The notes beneath the pieces were generated by a model that made no database searches, had not been told where the DNA came from, and worked only from the letters and a program-made list of their open reading frames with translations. A stretch of DNA of 64,000 nucleotides from Isoetes taiwanensis (taxonomy: Eukaryota; Streptophyta; Lycopodiopsida; Isoetales; Isoetaceae). The stretch spans positions 10,836,511 through 10,900,510 of the forward strand of contig JAJEKV010000010.1 of NCBI GenBank assembly GCA_021234155.1, read 5' to 3'. Each line of letters opens with the position of its first letter. Positions within the stretch are counted from its first letter, which is position 1. Positions 9,624-21,685 of this stretch are shown here, in pieces. A program made the position numbers and the translations under genes.

Positions 9624-11616
9624 GATATTAGGCATATAAAGACATATCATATATATACTTAATTGACAAATAAATGCAAACTTGTGCTTTGTTGCTTGTT
9701 ATTTAGAACATATGCACTTCATTGCTTTCAAAATCACCCTTTTCCCCCCCTTTTTTGTTTTTGTTCGTGAATTATCATAAGGTTAAGGCTTCAAACTCAA
9801 ATGAAGTAATGGATTATTTTACATATGTCATAATTAGAAAATGCTTGTCGTAACCCCGTACATTTCAAAGGCCAACAAGGGCTAATGGATGGATTTAGTA
9901 ATAACATGTGATAAAATAAACAAAGACTTCGAACGTGTGCGGCGATGCCGCATTAGTCGGGGCTTGTGTCATGGGTGGATGTAATGGAGTTTGTAAATGG
10001 AACAAAATGTTATAGATTTGCCATGTTTAGAGATGGATCAAAGTGTGAAGATGTGAACTTTAGTTTGCATGATTAATGTTGAAATGGGATGATCCGTTCA
10101 ATTGCATCCACTCCAACCTAGCTTGTAACAACCTCCCTACTCTGTGCAATGTTGAATGCCTCGTCGTACACTTGAAAATGGATGCTCAATGCCAAAACAT
10201 TGTATATCATTGTTAAAAGATGGAGAATATGAAGAGAATTGTTTATTTAGAGTCATATTCAAAATAATGGTGCATCGAGGAAGACTAACTCTAAAGGTAT
10301 CTATATCTGTTCCTCTGAAGGTATCTATTCTATTGTATTCTATTCTATTCTATCTTGAAGGTGTCTATGATGAGAACATTAAAGGTTGGTTCCTTTGAAA
10401 GAACCTAGGATGACATAAGTTTGCAATATTTTCATTTTGTATTTGTGGAGGGGTTTTCTGGCATGGTTTGGCCAAAATTTCTGTGGTGTATTATAGGCAT
10501 CCATATGTTTTCGCAAGTTTGAGAAGCTTGTTGGCAATTAGTCGTAAAAAAAACCTTTTTTGGCTTCAGTTTCAACTTCTATGGTCGATGCCTGCATGGT
10601 ATGGAAATAGAAAAGATGCAGTGCGCACATGGCCAGATCTGCTATGCGGATAGGTCTCTTGAGATGCCAGTCTAGGGCAGATGTGTGGACTTTTGAGCAG
10701 ATTGAGAGTGTCTGGCGGGATGGTTTTCCCTCGCCGAATCCATGCTGTGTTTATGGTAGGTTAAAAAACACAGGCGACAGGTTTTGGCATGGAAGGTGCA
10801 GTTGTTCTCAATGATGAATGAACATGCGTTTCTTGTTCTCCAGAGTTTTGCTATCCTGTATTAGTATAAGGGCATAGAAAATGACAAATGAACATCTCAT
10901 TGTCTAGAGTCTATTGTGATCTTCGTCATCATAGAGAACATATGCTGGCATATGTTGGGTGAGGATGACATGTAGCGATCTGTAAGTGGACCTAAAATGG
11001 GCAAGTGCAATCAAAGGAACTTTAATATTAAACATATGGGATAGTGAATATGACTTTAATCCTTTAAGTCATAATTAGAAAATGCTTGTCGTAACCCGTA
11101 CATTTCGAAAGGCCAACAAGGGCTAATGAATGGATTTAGTAATAACATGTGATAAAATAAACAGTGATGATATAATTTCTATCTCAAGGAGAATGCATAT
11201 AGATAATGCAGAAATACGTGCATATACTAACTAAAGCAAGAAATATACACATATACTAAAACAAGAAACTTTTCTAATGAACAGCATATATCTAATCCAT
11301 GGGAGGTCCTTAATGAGAGTGTCATATGACGGCATGGTTTCATAGCCAAGAAGAGTTCTCGCAAGGCTCATGTGCAGAATATAGAGCTCTGATAATGGCA
11401 CTTCCATCCGTTCCCAACGAACACTAGATATGGCTACATCAATGACATGAAAGAAGCCCCCTAAGTCAGCCTCCCGTGATCTAAAGTGAGGCTGCTATCC
11501 TTTGTGCTTTTATACTAATTTGAATGATGCTCGATACAACATGTATAGAAAAAACATCTTTAGAATTTTCAGGATAGACTCTGGAATCTAGATGGGAGGT
11601 ATAATCTTATAGCTTA
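9624..11616. other. PLAT 3' flank, then unique sequence; no recognised gene
   Basis: 9624-9930 is the shared PLAT tail. Near 9925-9955 there is a degraded Helitron E-type 3' end (cgaacgtgtgcggcgatgcc). 10000-11080 is mostly single-copy in the window, with open frames at 10156-10398 and 10629-10814 that match no family. Words from 10270-10820 reappear interleaved in 15290-15800. 11085-11616 is the flank of Helitron B, repeated at 16021, 20867 and 62240. Confidence 0.4.
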
Positions 11617-14600
11617 CTAGTAATGGTGCCCAGCGTTGCTGGGGCTAGGTTGGAAACTTGTTATTGACTTTAGAAAATTGAATGCGCATACCTTGCAATT
11701 TAACGGCCACTAAGTGTATACAGGATATGAAGCAACTTTGGTATAGCAACTCTACGTCTAGATTCTTTTGTGAGGGAGGGAGAGAGGGATGGAGGGAGGG
11801 GGAGATGTCCACAAATAGTAGTATTTGGAATTGCCAACCTTTTGCATAACAAATCAAGTGTACTAATTGTAATGATCCACCTTTCGATACAAAAATAAAT
11901 AGCATTGAAGTGCATCCTATATTATAAAGGTGTTGGTACAGGTGCCAACGTAGGTGTACAATTTTATAATGTTGTTGGTCAATCTGGACTTTCAACCTAG
12001 AAAATGCTAATCGTTTTAGGAAGTGCAGCAAAGATACCTTCACTAGGCAAGGTGAATGCATTGACGGAATTTGTCACATGCGTGTATGGCATGATAATAC
12101 CAGCGACCATCCTAGGTGGTATTTGAACTTTATAGATGTTTCAAAGGATGGAGCTGCTGCCAAGCGTTTTACTGTCAATCGATGGTTGGCCCTTGCCAGA
12201 TCCCCTTATTCTACTACTGCCGAAGTTAATATGTGCTAGACATCGCATGCCATAAGATATTAGGCATATAAAGACATATCATATGCTTAATTGACAAATA
12301 AATGCAAACTTGTGCTTTGTTGCTTGTTATTTAGAACATATGCACTTCATTGCTTTCAAAATCACCCCCCCTTTCCCCCCTTTTTTTCTTTTTGTTCGTG
12401 AATTATCATAAGGTTAAGGCTTCAAACTCAAATGAAGTAATGGATTATTTTACATATGTCATAATTAGAAAATGCTTGGAATTTTTGGTTGGCGCAATGG
12501 AAACTGGAATGATACTAATATCTAATTTTGTTGACTAATAATCGTGGAGATTCATTGATGTATGGCTTCGTTGGTCTAAAATCTTAACATGTACGGTATC
12601 TCTAAGGAAGTATTCAATGTGAGGTATACATCGAATTTTTGGTATGTTGGAAGCCCGCTCGCATTCCATACAAATTAGTCCAAGGCACGTTGGGATAAAT
12701 GGACACTTCCTTTTCTATTCAATATACCACTATAAAAACCAAGTCTCATTATTGACGTGCTATACCACATCCGTAAACCACATATATGAAGCATTGTAGT
12801 CAATTACAACTACTAAACATGTTAGACAAGCATTTTATTGAGACCATGTATGAACTATTGACAATTAATCTATCAAAATACTGCCTTAAGAAATCAATTC
12901 TTTATCCATATAATATTTTTAATAAAATTAATCCACAAAAATACATCTGTTTTATTCGACGATTTTTTTGGGTTTGGAGGAGGAGGAGGACGAGATAATA
13001 TACTCTCTTGGAATCTTCATATGGAAGAAGAAGAAAATATTCTCTTTTTTTTAATTTAACTCAAGGAAAAACCTGGTTTTACTTTTGGGTGCTTTGTGAA
13101 ATGGATTCCCAAGTTTGGATAATTCTTATTATGATGAGCTTCAAATCTTTAGAAAAACTTCCTGAACTAAAGAGAGAGCATTTCATGTAAGAAACCTACC
13201 CTTTGGGGACAACGTGGTCATTTTGCCAAGTTACAAACATTTAATGCCCCCTTAAATTGGAGAAGGGGCTCTCAGATAAAAAAAGAGTATTAATAGTTGA
13301 TGATATGTACAAGCCGCAATCTCCTGAGGGGCCCAAGACACATATAATAAGCTTCCTTTAGAACCTCTGAGTTAGAGTCATGGGTGGCAAGATTGATTTG
13401 GGACTGATAATGAAGATAGATACAAACAAAGGGAAGAGTATTCAAGTTCCACGATTATGATGTCACATGGGTATCTCGATACTTTATTTAGATACCTTTA
13501 TATATTAGCATTGAAAAGTTGCCCTAAAGTTAGTGCATTCATAAAGCCTTACAAATCTTCACATTTAGGCATTATGTATAAGGGAAAATATGCAACAAGG
13601 TTTTTCTCGAGAGTAAATCTTGGGATCGCATTCGCTAGCGATTTATACTCTGAAAAACCAAGGCGCATATTTTCCCATGCATAATACACATCAGCTGGGA
13701 TTACATCCAATAGGCGGCCTCCACGTCACAACCACGCCATCCATATTTGTAAGGTTATAATGAAGAAGGTTAACCCTCATTAATATCAGTTATTTTATGC
13801 AATTTTTTAAATTTATTATTTTTGAAGATCATATATGGGCTAATCTATTTTTAAAATACCCATAAAAGAATCATGACATGGGCGATTTTCTCTAAAAGAA
13901 TTACACATGGGCGATTGCACATCCCAAAAATGCAAAACTCATCCTACTAATCTCTCAAATCTTAATTCAAGAATTAGAAATAAAATAGCCCATTTGCGAT
14001 TAATCGTCCTTAATTTTTACCCTGGTAATGTACCCTTTTTTGTTATTTTTTTTGGGAGCTCCCGCTATGGCGGATACGACGCCTTCTTTAGTCCTGTTAA
14101 AGCATGAGCTTGTCATCTTGAATATCGAGGCACTTGGTTTGTGGAGGATCTCGAGAGGTGTTTTAGACTATTATTAGGCCAAAGATGATGGCTATGGTGA
14201 TTATTTTGTGTTTTGTTTGTGATTTCTTGATCTCGTTCTTGGTGAAATGATGCTTGCATGTCTTTGGGGCTTCTTTGATAGGATCTTGGCGACCTTTGTT
14301 GCAAGAAACTGTTGCATAGATCTTTATTGTGAGGTTTTGTTGGCCGATTGTTATCATTTGAAGCAGATTTTTAATTATCTTTGGTCTTAAGGGATCTGTG
14401 GCGATGGCCGATCTTGGCGAATTTTTGTGCGAGTTTAGTTCTTTGGTAGAAGTTTAGCCAATTTTTGGCGATCTTTTGCCCGATCCTTGTGATCTTTATC
14501 GATTTGGTGACTTTTCTTTCTTGAAAAATGCTAATCGTTCGAAGTATGGATTCCCTTGTACCTTACTTGAAGATGATCTTTATTTGTCACATGCTCCCTA

Positions 14601-14720
14601 ATCATGAAAAGAAGAAACCCTAATCTAATCCGGGCCATCGAACTAACTAGAAATTCAAATCTGGACCGCTCATATTTTAGGGCGATGCACTACTTACACC
14701 AAAAACATTATAATATAGGA
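11617..14720 (-). mobile_element. Helitron B, copy 1
   Basis: Minus-strand Helitron of 3104 bp. The 3' end is CTAG at 11617-11620 next to host A (11616), with hairpin GCCCAGC / GCTGGGG at 11628-11634 / 11638-11644. The 5' end, read on the minus strand from 14720, is TCCTATATTATAATG, next to host T (14721). Inside are a 3' half of a PLAT gene (11931-12239) with its tail, AT-rich sequence, and no Rep/helicase ORF. A second TCCTATATTATAAAG on the plus strand at 11916 is the relic 5' end of an H1-type element directly abutting the PLAT piece. Confidence 0.8.
11931..12239 (+). pseudogene. PLAT/LH2 gene, copy 4 (3' half, inside Helitron B1)
   Basis: Starts mid-domain at GTGANVGVQFYN with no signal peptide and no promoter. 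It continues through the HDNTSDHPRWYLNF-like region and RFTVNRWLALARSPYST to a stop at 12239. The start abuts an H1-type 5' terminus at 11916, so this half-gene is a rearrangement product. It cannot be expressed from its own promoter. Confidence 0.65.
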
Positions 14721-15289
14721 TAGGGAGAGACGTCTTGCAAAAATGAGAAGAGAAGCGAAGTGCTCCATTAAAAGGCACTATAAAGACAATATTGATCGTA
14801 ATTGACAAATCGTGGGATAGGGGGTTCTTAGAGCTCCAAGATCTTGCAATGCATTGTCATCTAATTTTTGGAAACTTCAAATGGTTTATTTTAATAAGCT
14901 AACATGCCCAACAATATTTGAGATGTATTATTTTAGATATTTGATGATTATAAAATGATTATGTAACAAATTGAGATACATTTGAACCATCGGATGCTCT
15001 CAACCAAACATCTTACCATACCGATTTGGTAGCAAAGATTGAGAGGTATTCAAGCAAAGACAAATGCACTTATATAGCTATAAAACAAAAAATGCCTTGT
15101 TTGGTTGACTCCCTAATAGGTGCATTTCATGATTAAGGTTGTAGAGCCTCATTATCTCCTCCATCTTATGCATCTTGTGTAAAGGAAATCCCAAAACATC
15201 TATTAAGCATTTCCTACCGGAATTTTCAAAGGGTTGCATATTAAGAAAAGTGGTGCTTAGATTTTGTATCTTGTAGATCGTTTTCAAAG

Positions 15290-15800
15290 TGTTGCATAGA
15301 GACTAACTCTAAAGGAATGCAAATGCATGTAGGCCTATTGCTAATGATGGGGCTTGTGTTGTTTAGGCCATTTCCTCTTTTAGTGTCTAAGGTATTTGCT
15401 ATTGCGAGGGTTGCACTTATACAATCGCTTGCAAGATTTTCATTTTGTCGAGGAGGTTTTTACGGCATGGTTTGGCAAAAATTTACGTAGGTGTACAATT
15501 TTATAATGTTTGTTGGTCAATTGAGTGACTTTCAACCTAGAAAATGCTAATCGTTTTTGGAAGTGCAACTTCAAAGATACCTTCACTAGGCAAGGTGAAT
15601 GCATTGCGATCGAATTTGTCACATCTGTGTATGGCATGATAATACCTTGAGATGCCCATCCCGGGTGGTATTTGAACTTTATAGATGTTTTCAAAGGATG
15701 GAGGGATGGTTTTCGCCAATCCATTTTGTTTATGGTCAATCGATGGTTGGCCCTTGCTAGATCCCCTTATTCTACTATGATGAATTAATATGTGCTTGAC
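15290..15800 (+). pseudogene. PLAT/LH2 gene, copy 5, mixed with foreign sequence
   Basis: The PLAT copy (ATG at 15317, end near 15799) is recognisable: signal peptide, then scattered VGVQFYN and WYLNF words. It is interrupted at five or more places by short tracts that occur in the same order in 10270-10820, for example gactaactctaaagg, gattttcattttgt, gcatggtttggc, gggatggttttc and gatgaat. Ordered interleaving of two unrelated sequences is not a known biological process. It looks like a consensus built from two repeat copies, so the frame here should not be trusted. Confidence 0.6.
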
Positions 15801-16555
15801 ATCGTTTGCCATAAGATATTAGGCATATAAAGACATATCATATGCTTAATTGACAAATAAATGCAAACTTGTGCTTTGTTCCTTGTTATTTAGAACATAT
15901 GCACTTCATTGCTTTCAAAATCACCCCCGATCCCCCCCTTGTTCGTGAATTATCATAAGGTTAAGGCTTCAAACTCAAATGAAGTAATGGATTATTTTAC
16001 ATATGTCATAATTAGAAAATGCTTGTCGTAAACCGTACATTTCGAAAGGCCAACAAGGGCTAATGAATGGATTTAGTAATAACATGTGATAAAATAAACA
16101 GTGATGATATAATTTCTATCTCAAGGAGAATGCATATAGATAATGCAGAAATACGTGCATATACTAACTAAAGCAAGAAATATACACATATACTAAAACA
16201 AGAAACTTTTCTAATGAACAGCATATATCTAATCCATGGGAGGTCCTTAATGAGAGTGTCATATGACGGCATGGTTTCATAGCCAAGAAGAGTTCTCGCA
16301 AGGCTCATGTGCAGAATATAGAGCTCTGATAATGGCACTTCCATCCGTTCCCAACGAACACTAGATATGGCTACATCAATGACATGAAAGAAGCCCCTAA
16401 AAGTTTGCCCTCCCAGGATCCAAAGTGAGGCTGCTATCCTTTGTGCTTTTATACTAATTTGAATGATGCTCGATACAACATGTATAGAAAAAACATCTTT
16501 AGGTTTTTCAGGATAGACTCTGGAATCTAGATGGGAGGTATAATCTTATAGCTTA

Positions 16556-19500
16556 CTAGTAATGGTGCCCAGCGTTGCTGGGGCTAGGTTGGAAACTTGT
16601 TATTGACTTTAGAAAATTGAATGCACATACCTTGCAATTTAACGGACCACTAAGTGTATACGGGATATGAAGCAACTTTGGTATAGCAACTCTACGTCTA
16701 GATTCTTTTGTGAGGGAGGGAGAGAGGGATGGAGGGAGGGGGAGATGTCCACAAATAGTAGTATTTGGAATTGCCAACCTTTTGCATAACAAATCAAGTG
16801 TACTAATTGTAATGATCCACCTTTCGATACAAAAATAAATAGCATTGAAGTGCATCCTATATTATAAAGGTATAGTGTAAAAGTGTTAGACCCAGGCCTA
16901 AATCCAAATAATGTTGTTGGTCATTTCATTTTCAACCTGAGAAAATGATGTGGTTTTAGGAAGTGCAATCTAAGATTCCTTCACTAGGCAAGTTGAATGC
17001 ATTGAGAAAGTGTCACATGCCACGGGCATGATAATACCGATTCTTTCTACCTTCTCTGGTATTTGAATTTAAGATTTTCAAAGGATGGAGTTCAGCCATG
17101 GCGTTTTCATGGCAATTTTGGTGTTTGTTTGCTCATCGATTCTCTTGTGCTTCAATGCTAGAGAGCTTTCAAATTCTTTTTGCTATATAGTTTTTTGCCA
17201 TAAGATATTAGGCATATATGAATACATATCATATTTAATAGGTTTCTAAATGCAAACTTTGCCTTTATTCTTTGGCTTTTAGAACAAATGCACTTCATTC
17301 TTATGGGAATCAGGCCACTATGGCCCCTTTTTTTGTTTTGTTCGTGCCATTTTAAGGTTAAGGCTTCAAACTCAAATGAAGTAATGGATTATTTTACATA
17401 TGTCATAATTAGAAAATGCTTGTAATTTTTGGTTGGCGCAATGGAAACTGGAATGATACTTCATCTTCTAATTTTTTGACTAATAATCGTGGAGATTCAT
17501 TGATGTATGGCTTTCGTTGGTCTAAAAATCTTAACATGTACGGTCATTCTCTAACCATTATTCAATGTGAGGTATACATCGAATTTTTGGTATGTTGTTG
17601 AAGCCCGCTCGCATTCCATACAAATTAGTCCAAGGCACGTTGGGATAAATGGACACTTCCTTTTCTATTCAATATACCACTATAAAAACCAAGTCTCATT
17701 ATTGACGTGCTATACCACATCCGTAAACCACATATATGAAGCATTGTAGTCAATTACAACTACTAAACATGTTAGACAAGCATTTTATTGAGACCATGTA
17801 TGAACTATTGACAATTAATCTATCAAAATACTGCCTTAAGAAATCAATTCTTTATCCATATAATATTTTTAATAAAATTAATCCACAAAAATACATCTGT
17901 TTTATTCGACGATTTTTTTGGGTTTGGAGGAGGAGGAGGACGAGATAATATACTCTCTTGGAATCTTCATATGGAAGAAGAAGAAAATATTCTCTTTTTT
18001 TTAATTTAACTCAAGGAAAAACCTGGTTTTACTTTTGGGTGCTTTGTGAAATGGATTCCCAAGTTTGGATAATTCTTATTATGATGAGCTTCAAATCTTT
18101 AGAAAAACTTCCTGAACTAAAGAGAGAGCATTTCATGTAAGAAACCTACCTTTTGGGGACAACGTGGTCATTTTGCCAAGTTACAAACATTTAATGCCCT
18201 GCCAGAAATTGGAGAAGGGGCTCTCTCGCAGATAAAAAGAGTATTAATAGTTGATGATATGTACAAGCTGCAATGCCAGTTAGAGTCATGGGTGGCAAGA
18301 TTGATTTGGGACTGATAATGAAGATAGATACAAACAAAGGGAAGAGTATTCAAGTTCCACGATTATGATGTCACATGGGTATCTCGATACTTTATTTAGA
18401 TACCTTTATATATTAGCATTGAAAAGTTGCCCGAAGTTAGTGCAGGGCCTTACAAATCTTCACATTTAGGCATTATGTATAAGGGAAAATATGCAACAAG
18501 GTTTTTCTGGAGTAAATCCGCGAGGCCGCGCCGCTAGCGATTTATACTCTGGAAAAACCAAAGCTCTATATTTTCCCCATGCATAATACACATCACCGGG
18601 ATTACATCCAATAAAGCGGCCTCCCACGTCCACAACCACGCCATCCATATTTGTAAGGTTATAATGAAGAAGGTTAACCCTCATTAATATCAGTTATTTT
18701 ATGCAATTTTTTAAATTTATTATTTTTGAAGATCATATATGGGCTAATCTATTTTTAAAATACCCATAAAAAGAATCATGACATGGCGATTTTCTCTAAA
18801 AAAATTACACATGGGCGATTGCACATCCCAAAAAATGCAAAACTCATCCTACTAATCTCTCAAATCTTAATTCAAGAATTAGAAATAAAATAGCCCATTT
18901 CGCGATTAATCGTCCTTAATTTTTACCACACAGTAATGTACCCTTTTTGTTATTTTTTTTGTGGAGCTCTGGCTATGGCGGATCTGAGGCGTCTTCTTTG
19001 GAGCTCCGGTGTGGCCATTTGCCATGCTTGAATATCGAGGCACTTGGTTTGTGGAGGATCTCGAGGTGTTTTAGACTATTATTAGGCCCGTCGATGATGG
19101 CTATGGTGATTATTTTGTGTTTTGTCAGCGAGATTTCTTGATCACGTTCTTCGGTGATGCTTGCATGTCTTTGGGGCTTCTTTGATAGGATCTTGGCGAC
19201 CTTTGTTGCAAGAAACCTGTTGGCGGATCTTTATTGTGAGGTTTTGTTGGCGATTGTTGTCATTTGAAGCGGTTTTAATTATCTTTGGTCTTAAAGGGAT
19301 CGGGCCGATGGTAGATCTTGGCGACTTTTGTGCAGAGTTTAGTTCTTTGGCCGAGTTTAGCCAATTTTGGCGATCTTTTGCCCGATCCTTGTGATCTTTA
19401 TCGATTTGGTGACTTTTCTTTCTTGAGCAATTGATTCGTAGTATGGATTCCCTTGTACCTTACTTGAAGATGATCTTTATTTGCTGCTCCTAATCCGTAA

Positions 19501-19612
19501 AGAAGAAACCCTAATCTAATCTGGGCCATCGAACTAACTTGAAATTCAAATCTGGACCGTTCATATTTTAGGGCGCGATGCACTACTTACACCAAAACAT
19601 TATAATATAGGA
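16556..19612 (-). mobile_element. Helitron B, copy 2
   Basis: Minus-strand, 3057 bp, with the same ends as B1: CTAG at 16556-16559 after host A, hairpin just inside, and TCCTATATTATAATG read leftward from 19612 before host T. Both flanks match those of B1, so it was copied with its flanks rather than by a separate insertion. Its interior at 16860-17350 is a mosaic of H1 and PLAT sequence. Confidence 0.8.
16860..17350 (+). other. Mosaic of H1 and PLAT sequence, probable consensus artefact
   Basis: Short tracts alternate between the H1 5' region (for example gattctttctaccttctct, gaggccactatgg-like, gtgtttgtttgctcatcgat) and the PLAT 3' half (aatgttgttggtca, ccttcactaggcaag, gcatgataatacc, gccataagatattaggcat). 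Each source keeps its own order. The sister copy B1 has clean PLAT at this place, while the third unit has clean H1. Confidence 0.7.
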
Positions 19613-20190
19613 TAGGGAGAGACGTCTTGCAAAAAATGAGAAGAGAAGCGAAGTGCTCCATTAAAAGCACTATAAAGACAATATTGATCAGGACGAAATC
19701 GTAGGATAGGGGGTTCTTAGAGCTCCAAGATCTTGCAATGCATTGTCATCTAATTTTTGGAAACTTCAAATGGTTTATTTTAAGGAAGCTAACATGCCCA
19801 ACAATATTTGAGATGTAAGCAAGATATTTGATGATTATAAAATGATTATGTAACAAATTGAGATACATTTGAACCATCTGATGCTCTCAACCAAACATCT
19901 TACCATACCGATTTGGTAGCAAAGATTGAGAGGTATTCAAGCAGCACAAATGCACTTATATAGCTATAAACAAAAAATGCCTTGTTTGGTTGACTCCCTA
20001 ATAGGTGCATTTCGCAATAAGGTTGTAGAGCCTCATTATCTCCTCCATCTTATGCATCTTGTGTAAAGGAAATCCCAAAACATCTGAAGCATTTCCTACC
20101 TGGAATTTTCAAAGGGTTGCATATTAAGAAGTGGTGCTTAGATTTTGTATCTTGTAGATCGTTTTCAAAGTGTTGCATAGAGACACTGGA
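19613..20190. other. Helitron B right flank; no gene
   Basis: AT-rich sequence equal to 14721-15290. It joins the PLAT copy by the segment gaattttcaaagggttgcat, inside the PLAT 5' UTR, so copies 5 and 6 lack the TATA promoter and the 28-bp doublet. Confidence 0.55.
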
Positions 20191-20639
20191 ATGCAAATGC
20201 ATGTAGGCCTATTGCTAATGATGGGGCTTGTGTTGTTTAGGCCATTTCCTCTTTTCGTGTCTAAGGTATTTGCTATTGCAGGGTTGCACTTATACAATCG
20301 CTGTCAAGACCGATTGTCGAAGAAGGTCTTTGTACAAAAGCCAACGTGGGTGTACAATTTTATAATCTTTGTTGGTCAATCGTGACTTTCAACCTAGAAA
20401 ATGCTAATCGTTTAGGAAGTCGCGAGAAAGATACCTTCACTAGGCAAGGTGAATGCATTGACCAATTTGTCACATCGCGTATGGCATGATAATACCGGCT
20501 GACCATCCCGGGTGGTATTTGAACTTTATAGATGTTTCAAAGGATGGAGCCGCTGCCAAGCGTTTTTATCATTAATCGATGGTTGGCCCTTTTTGCTAGA
20601 TCCCCTTATTCTACTACTTGCGGGGTTAATATGTGCTAG
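20191..20639 (+). pseudogene. PLAT/LH2 gene, copy 6 (promoterless, frameshifted)
   Basis: Signal peptide MQMHVGLLLMMGLVLFRPF is followed by the shared +1 shift. Then come the damaged first PLAT strands, the WYLNF-containing block around 20510-20550 and the RSPYST-like end. The upstream part of the 5' UTR and the TATA region have been replaced by the B flank. At least three more shifts are present, each beside a CAG/CTG position in sister copies. Confidence 0.6.
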
Positions 20640-21388
20640 ACATCGCATGCCATAAGATATTAGGCATATAAAGACATATCATATGCTTAATTGACAAATA
20701 AATGCAAACTTGTGCTTTGTTCCTTGTTATTTAGAACATATGCACTTCATTGCTTTCAAAATCCCCTTTCCCCTTGTTCGTGAATTATCATAAGGTTAAG
20801 GCTTCAAACTCAAATGAAGTAATGGATTATTTTACATATGTCATAATTAGAAAATGCTTGTCGTAAACCGTACATTTCGAAAGGCCAACAAGGGCTAATG
20901 AATGGATTTAGTAATAACATGTGATAAAATAAACAGTGATGATATAATTTCTATCTCAAGGAGAATGCATATAGATAATCTTGTAAATATTGCATATACT
21001 AACTAAAGCAAAAAATATACACATATACTAAAACAAGAAACTTTTCTAATGAACAAAGATATATCTAATCCATGGGAGGTCCTTAATGAGAGTGTCATAT
21101 GACGGCATGGTTTCATAGCCAAGAAGAGTTCTCGTAAGGCTCATGTGCAGAATATAGAGCTCTGATAATGGCACTTCCATCCGTTCCCAACGAACACTAG
21201 ATATGGCTACATCAATGACATGAAAGAAGCCCCTAAGCTGCCCTCCCAGGATCCAAAGTGAGGCTGCTATCCTTTGTGCTTTTATACTAATTTGAATGAT
21301 GCTCGATACAACATGTATAGAAAAAACATCTTTTTAGGTTTTTCGGGATAGACTCGAATCTAGATGGGAGGTATAATCTTATAGCTTA

Positions 21389-21685
21389 CTAGTAATGGTG
21401 CCAGGCGTTCTGTTTGGCTAGGTTGGAAACTTGTTATTGACTTTAGAAAATTGAATCGCATACCTTGCAATTTAACTTGGCCACTAAGTGTATACGTGGA
21501 TATGAAGCAACTTTGGTATAGCAACTCTCGTCTAGATTCTTTTGTGAGGGAGGGAGAGGGATGGAGGGAGGGGAGATGTCCACAAATAGTAGTATTTGGA
21601 ATTGCCAACCTTTTGCATAACAAATCAAGTGTACTAATTGTAATGATCCACCTTTCGATACAAAAATAAATAGCATTGAAGTGCA
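21389..21685 (-). mobile_element. Helitron B, copy 3 (3' end only, cut by H1)
   Basis: CTAG at 21389-21392 follows the usual host sequence. The hairpin is damaged (gtgccaggcgttctg). The fragment ends at 21685, where H1 begins at an A^T site. Confidence 0.75.

Larger units (their letters stand above)
5637..9720 (+). repeat. Tandem duplication of a PLAT-containing unit (junction near 8273)
   Basis: The sequence beginning with the aagcgattcataaagcgtg motif near 5640 continues through the PLAT promoter and gene to 6991, then Helitron D fragment to about 8272. It restarts near 8273-8345 with the same motif, itself repeated three or four times around 8274-8370. The second unit runs through a second promoter and PLAT gene to 9720 but lacks the D insertion at the equivalent site (near 9707). 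D therefore entered one unit after duplication, or was lost from the other. Confidence 0.7.
11085..20866. repeat. 4.9-kb tandem duplication carrying Helitron B and a PLAT copy
   Basis: 11085-16020 and 16021-20866 align along almost their whole length, and the start of a third unit continues from 20867 to 21685. Helitron B, its right flank, the PLAT copy and the PLAT tail occur in the same order. Two B-internal stretches encode identical 70- and 60-codon open frames (12786/17736 and 13008/17958). Either a recent tandem duplication or an assembly duplication; the mosaic at 16860-17350 makes the second real. Confidence 0.75.

Noticed and set aside
11645-12061. Minus-strand 138-codon ORF (also in copies at 16556, 21360, 62755)
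   Set aside because: Antisense to Helitron B subterminal repeat and to PLAT coding; low-complexity PPSLHPSLPPS comes from a purine-rich tract.
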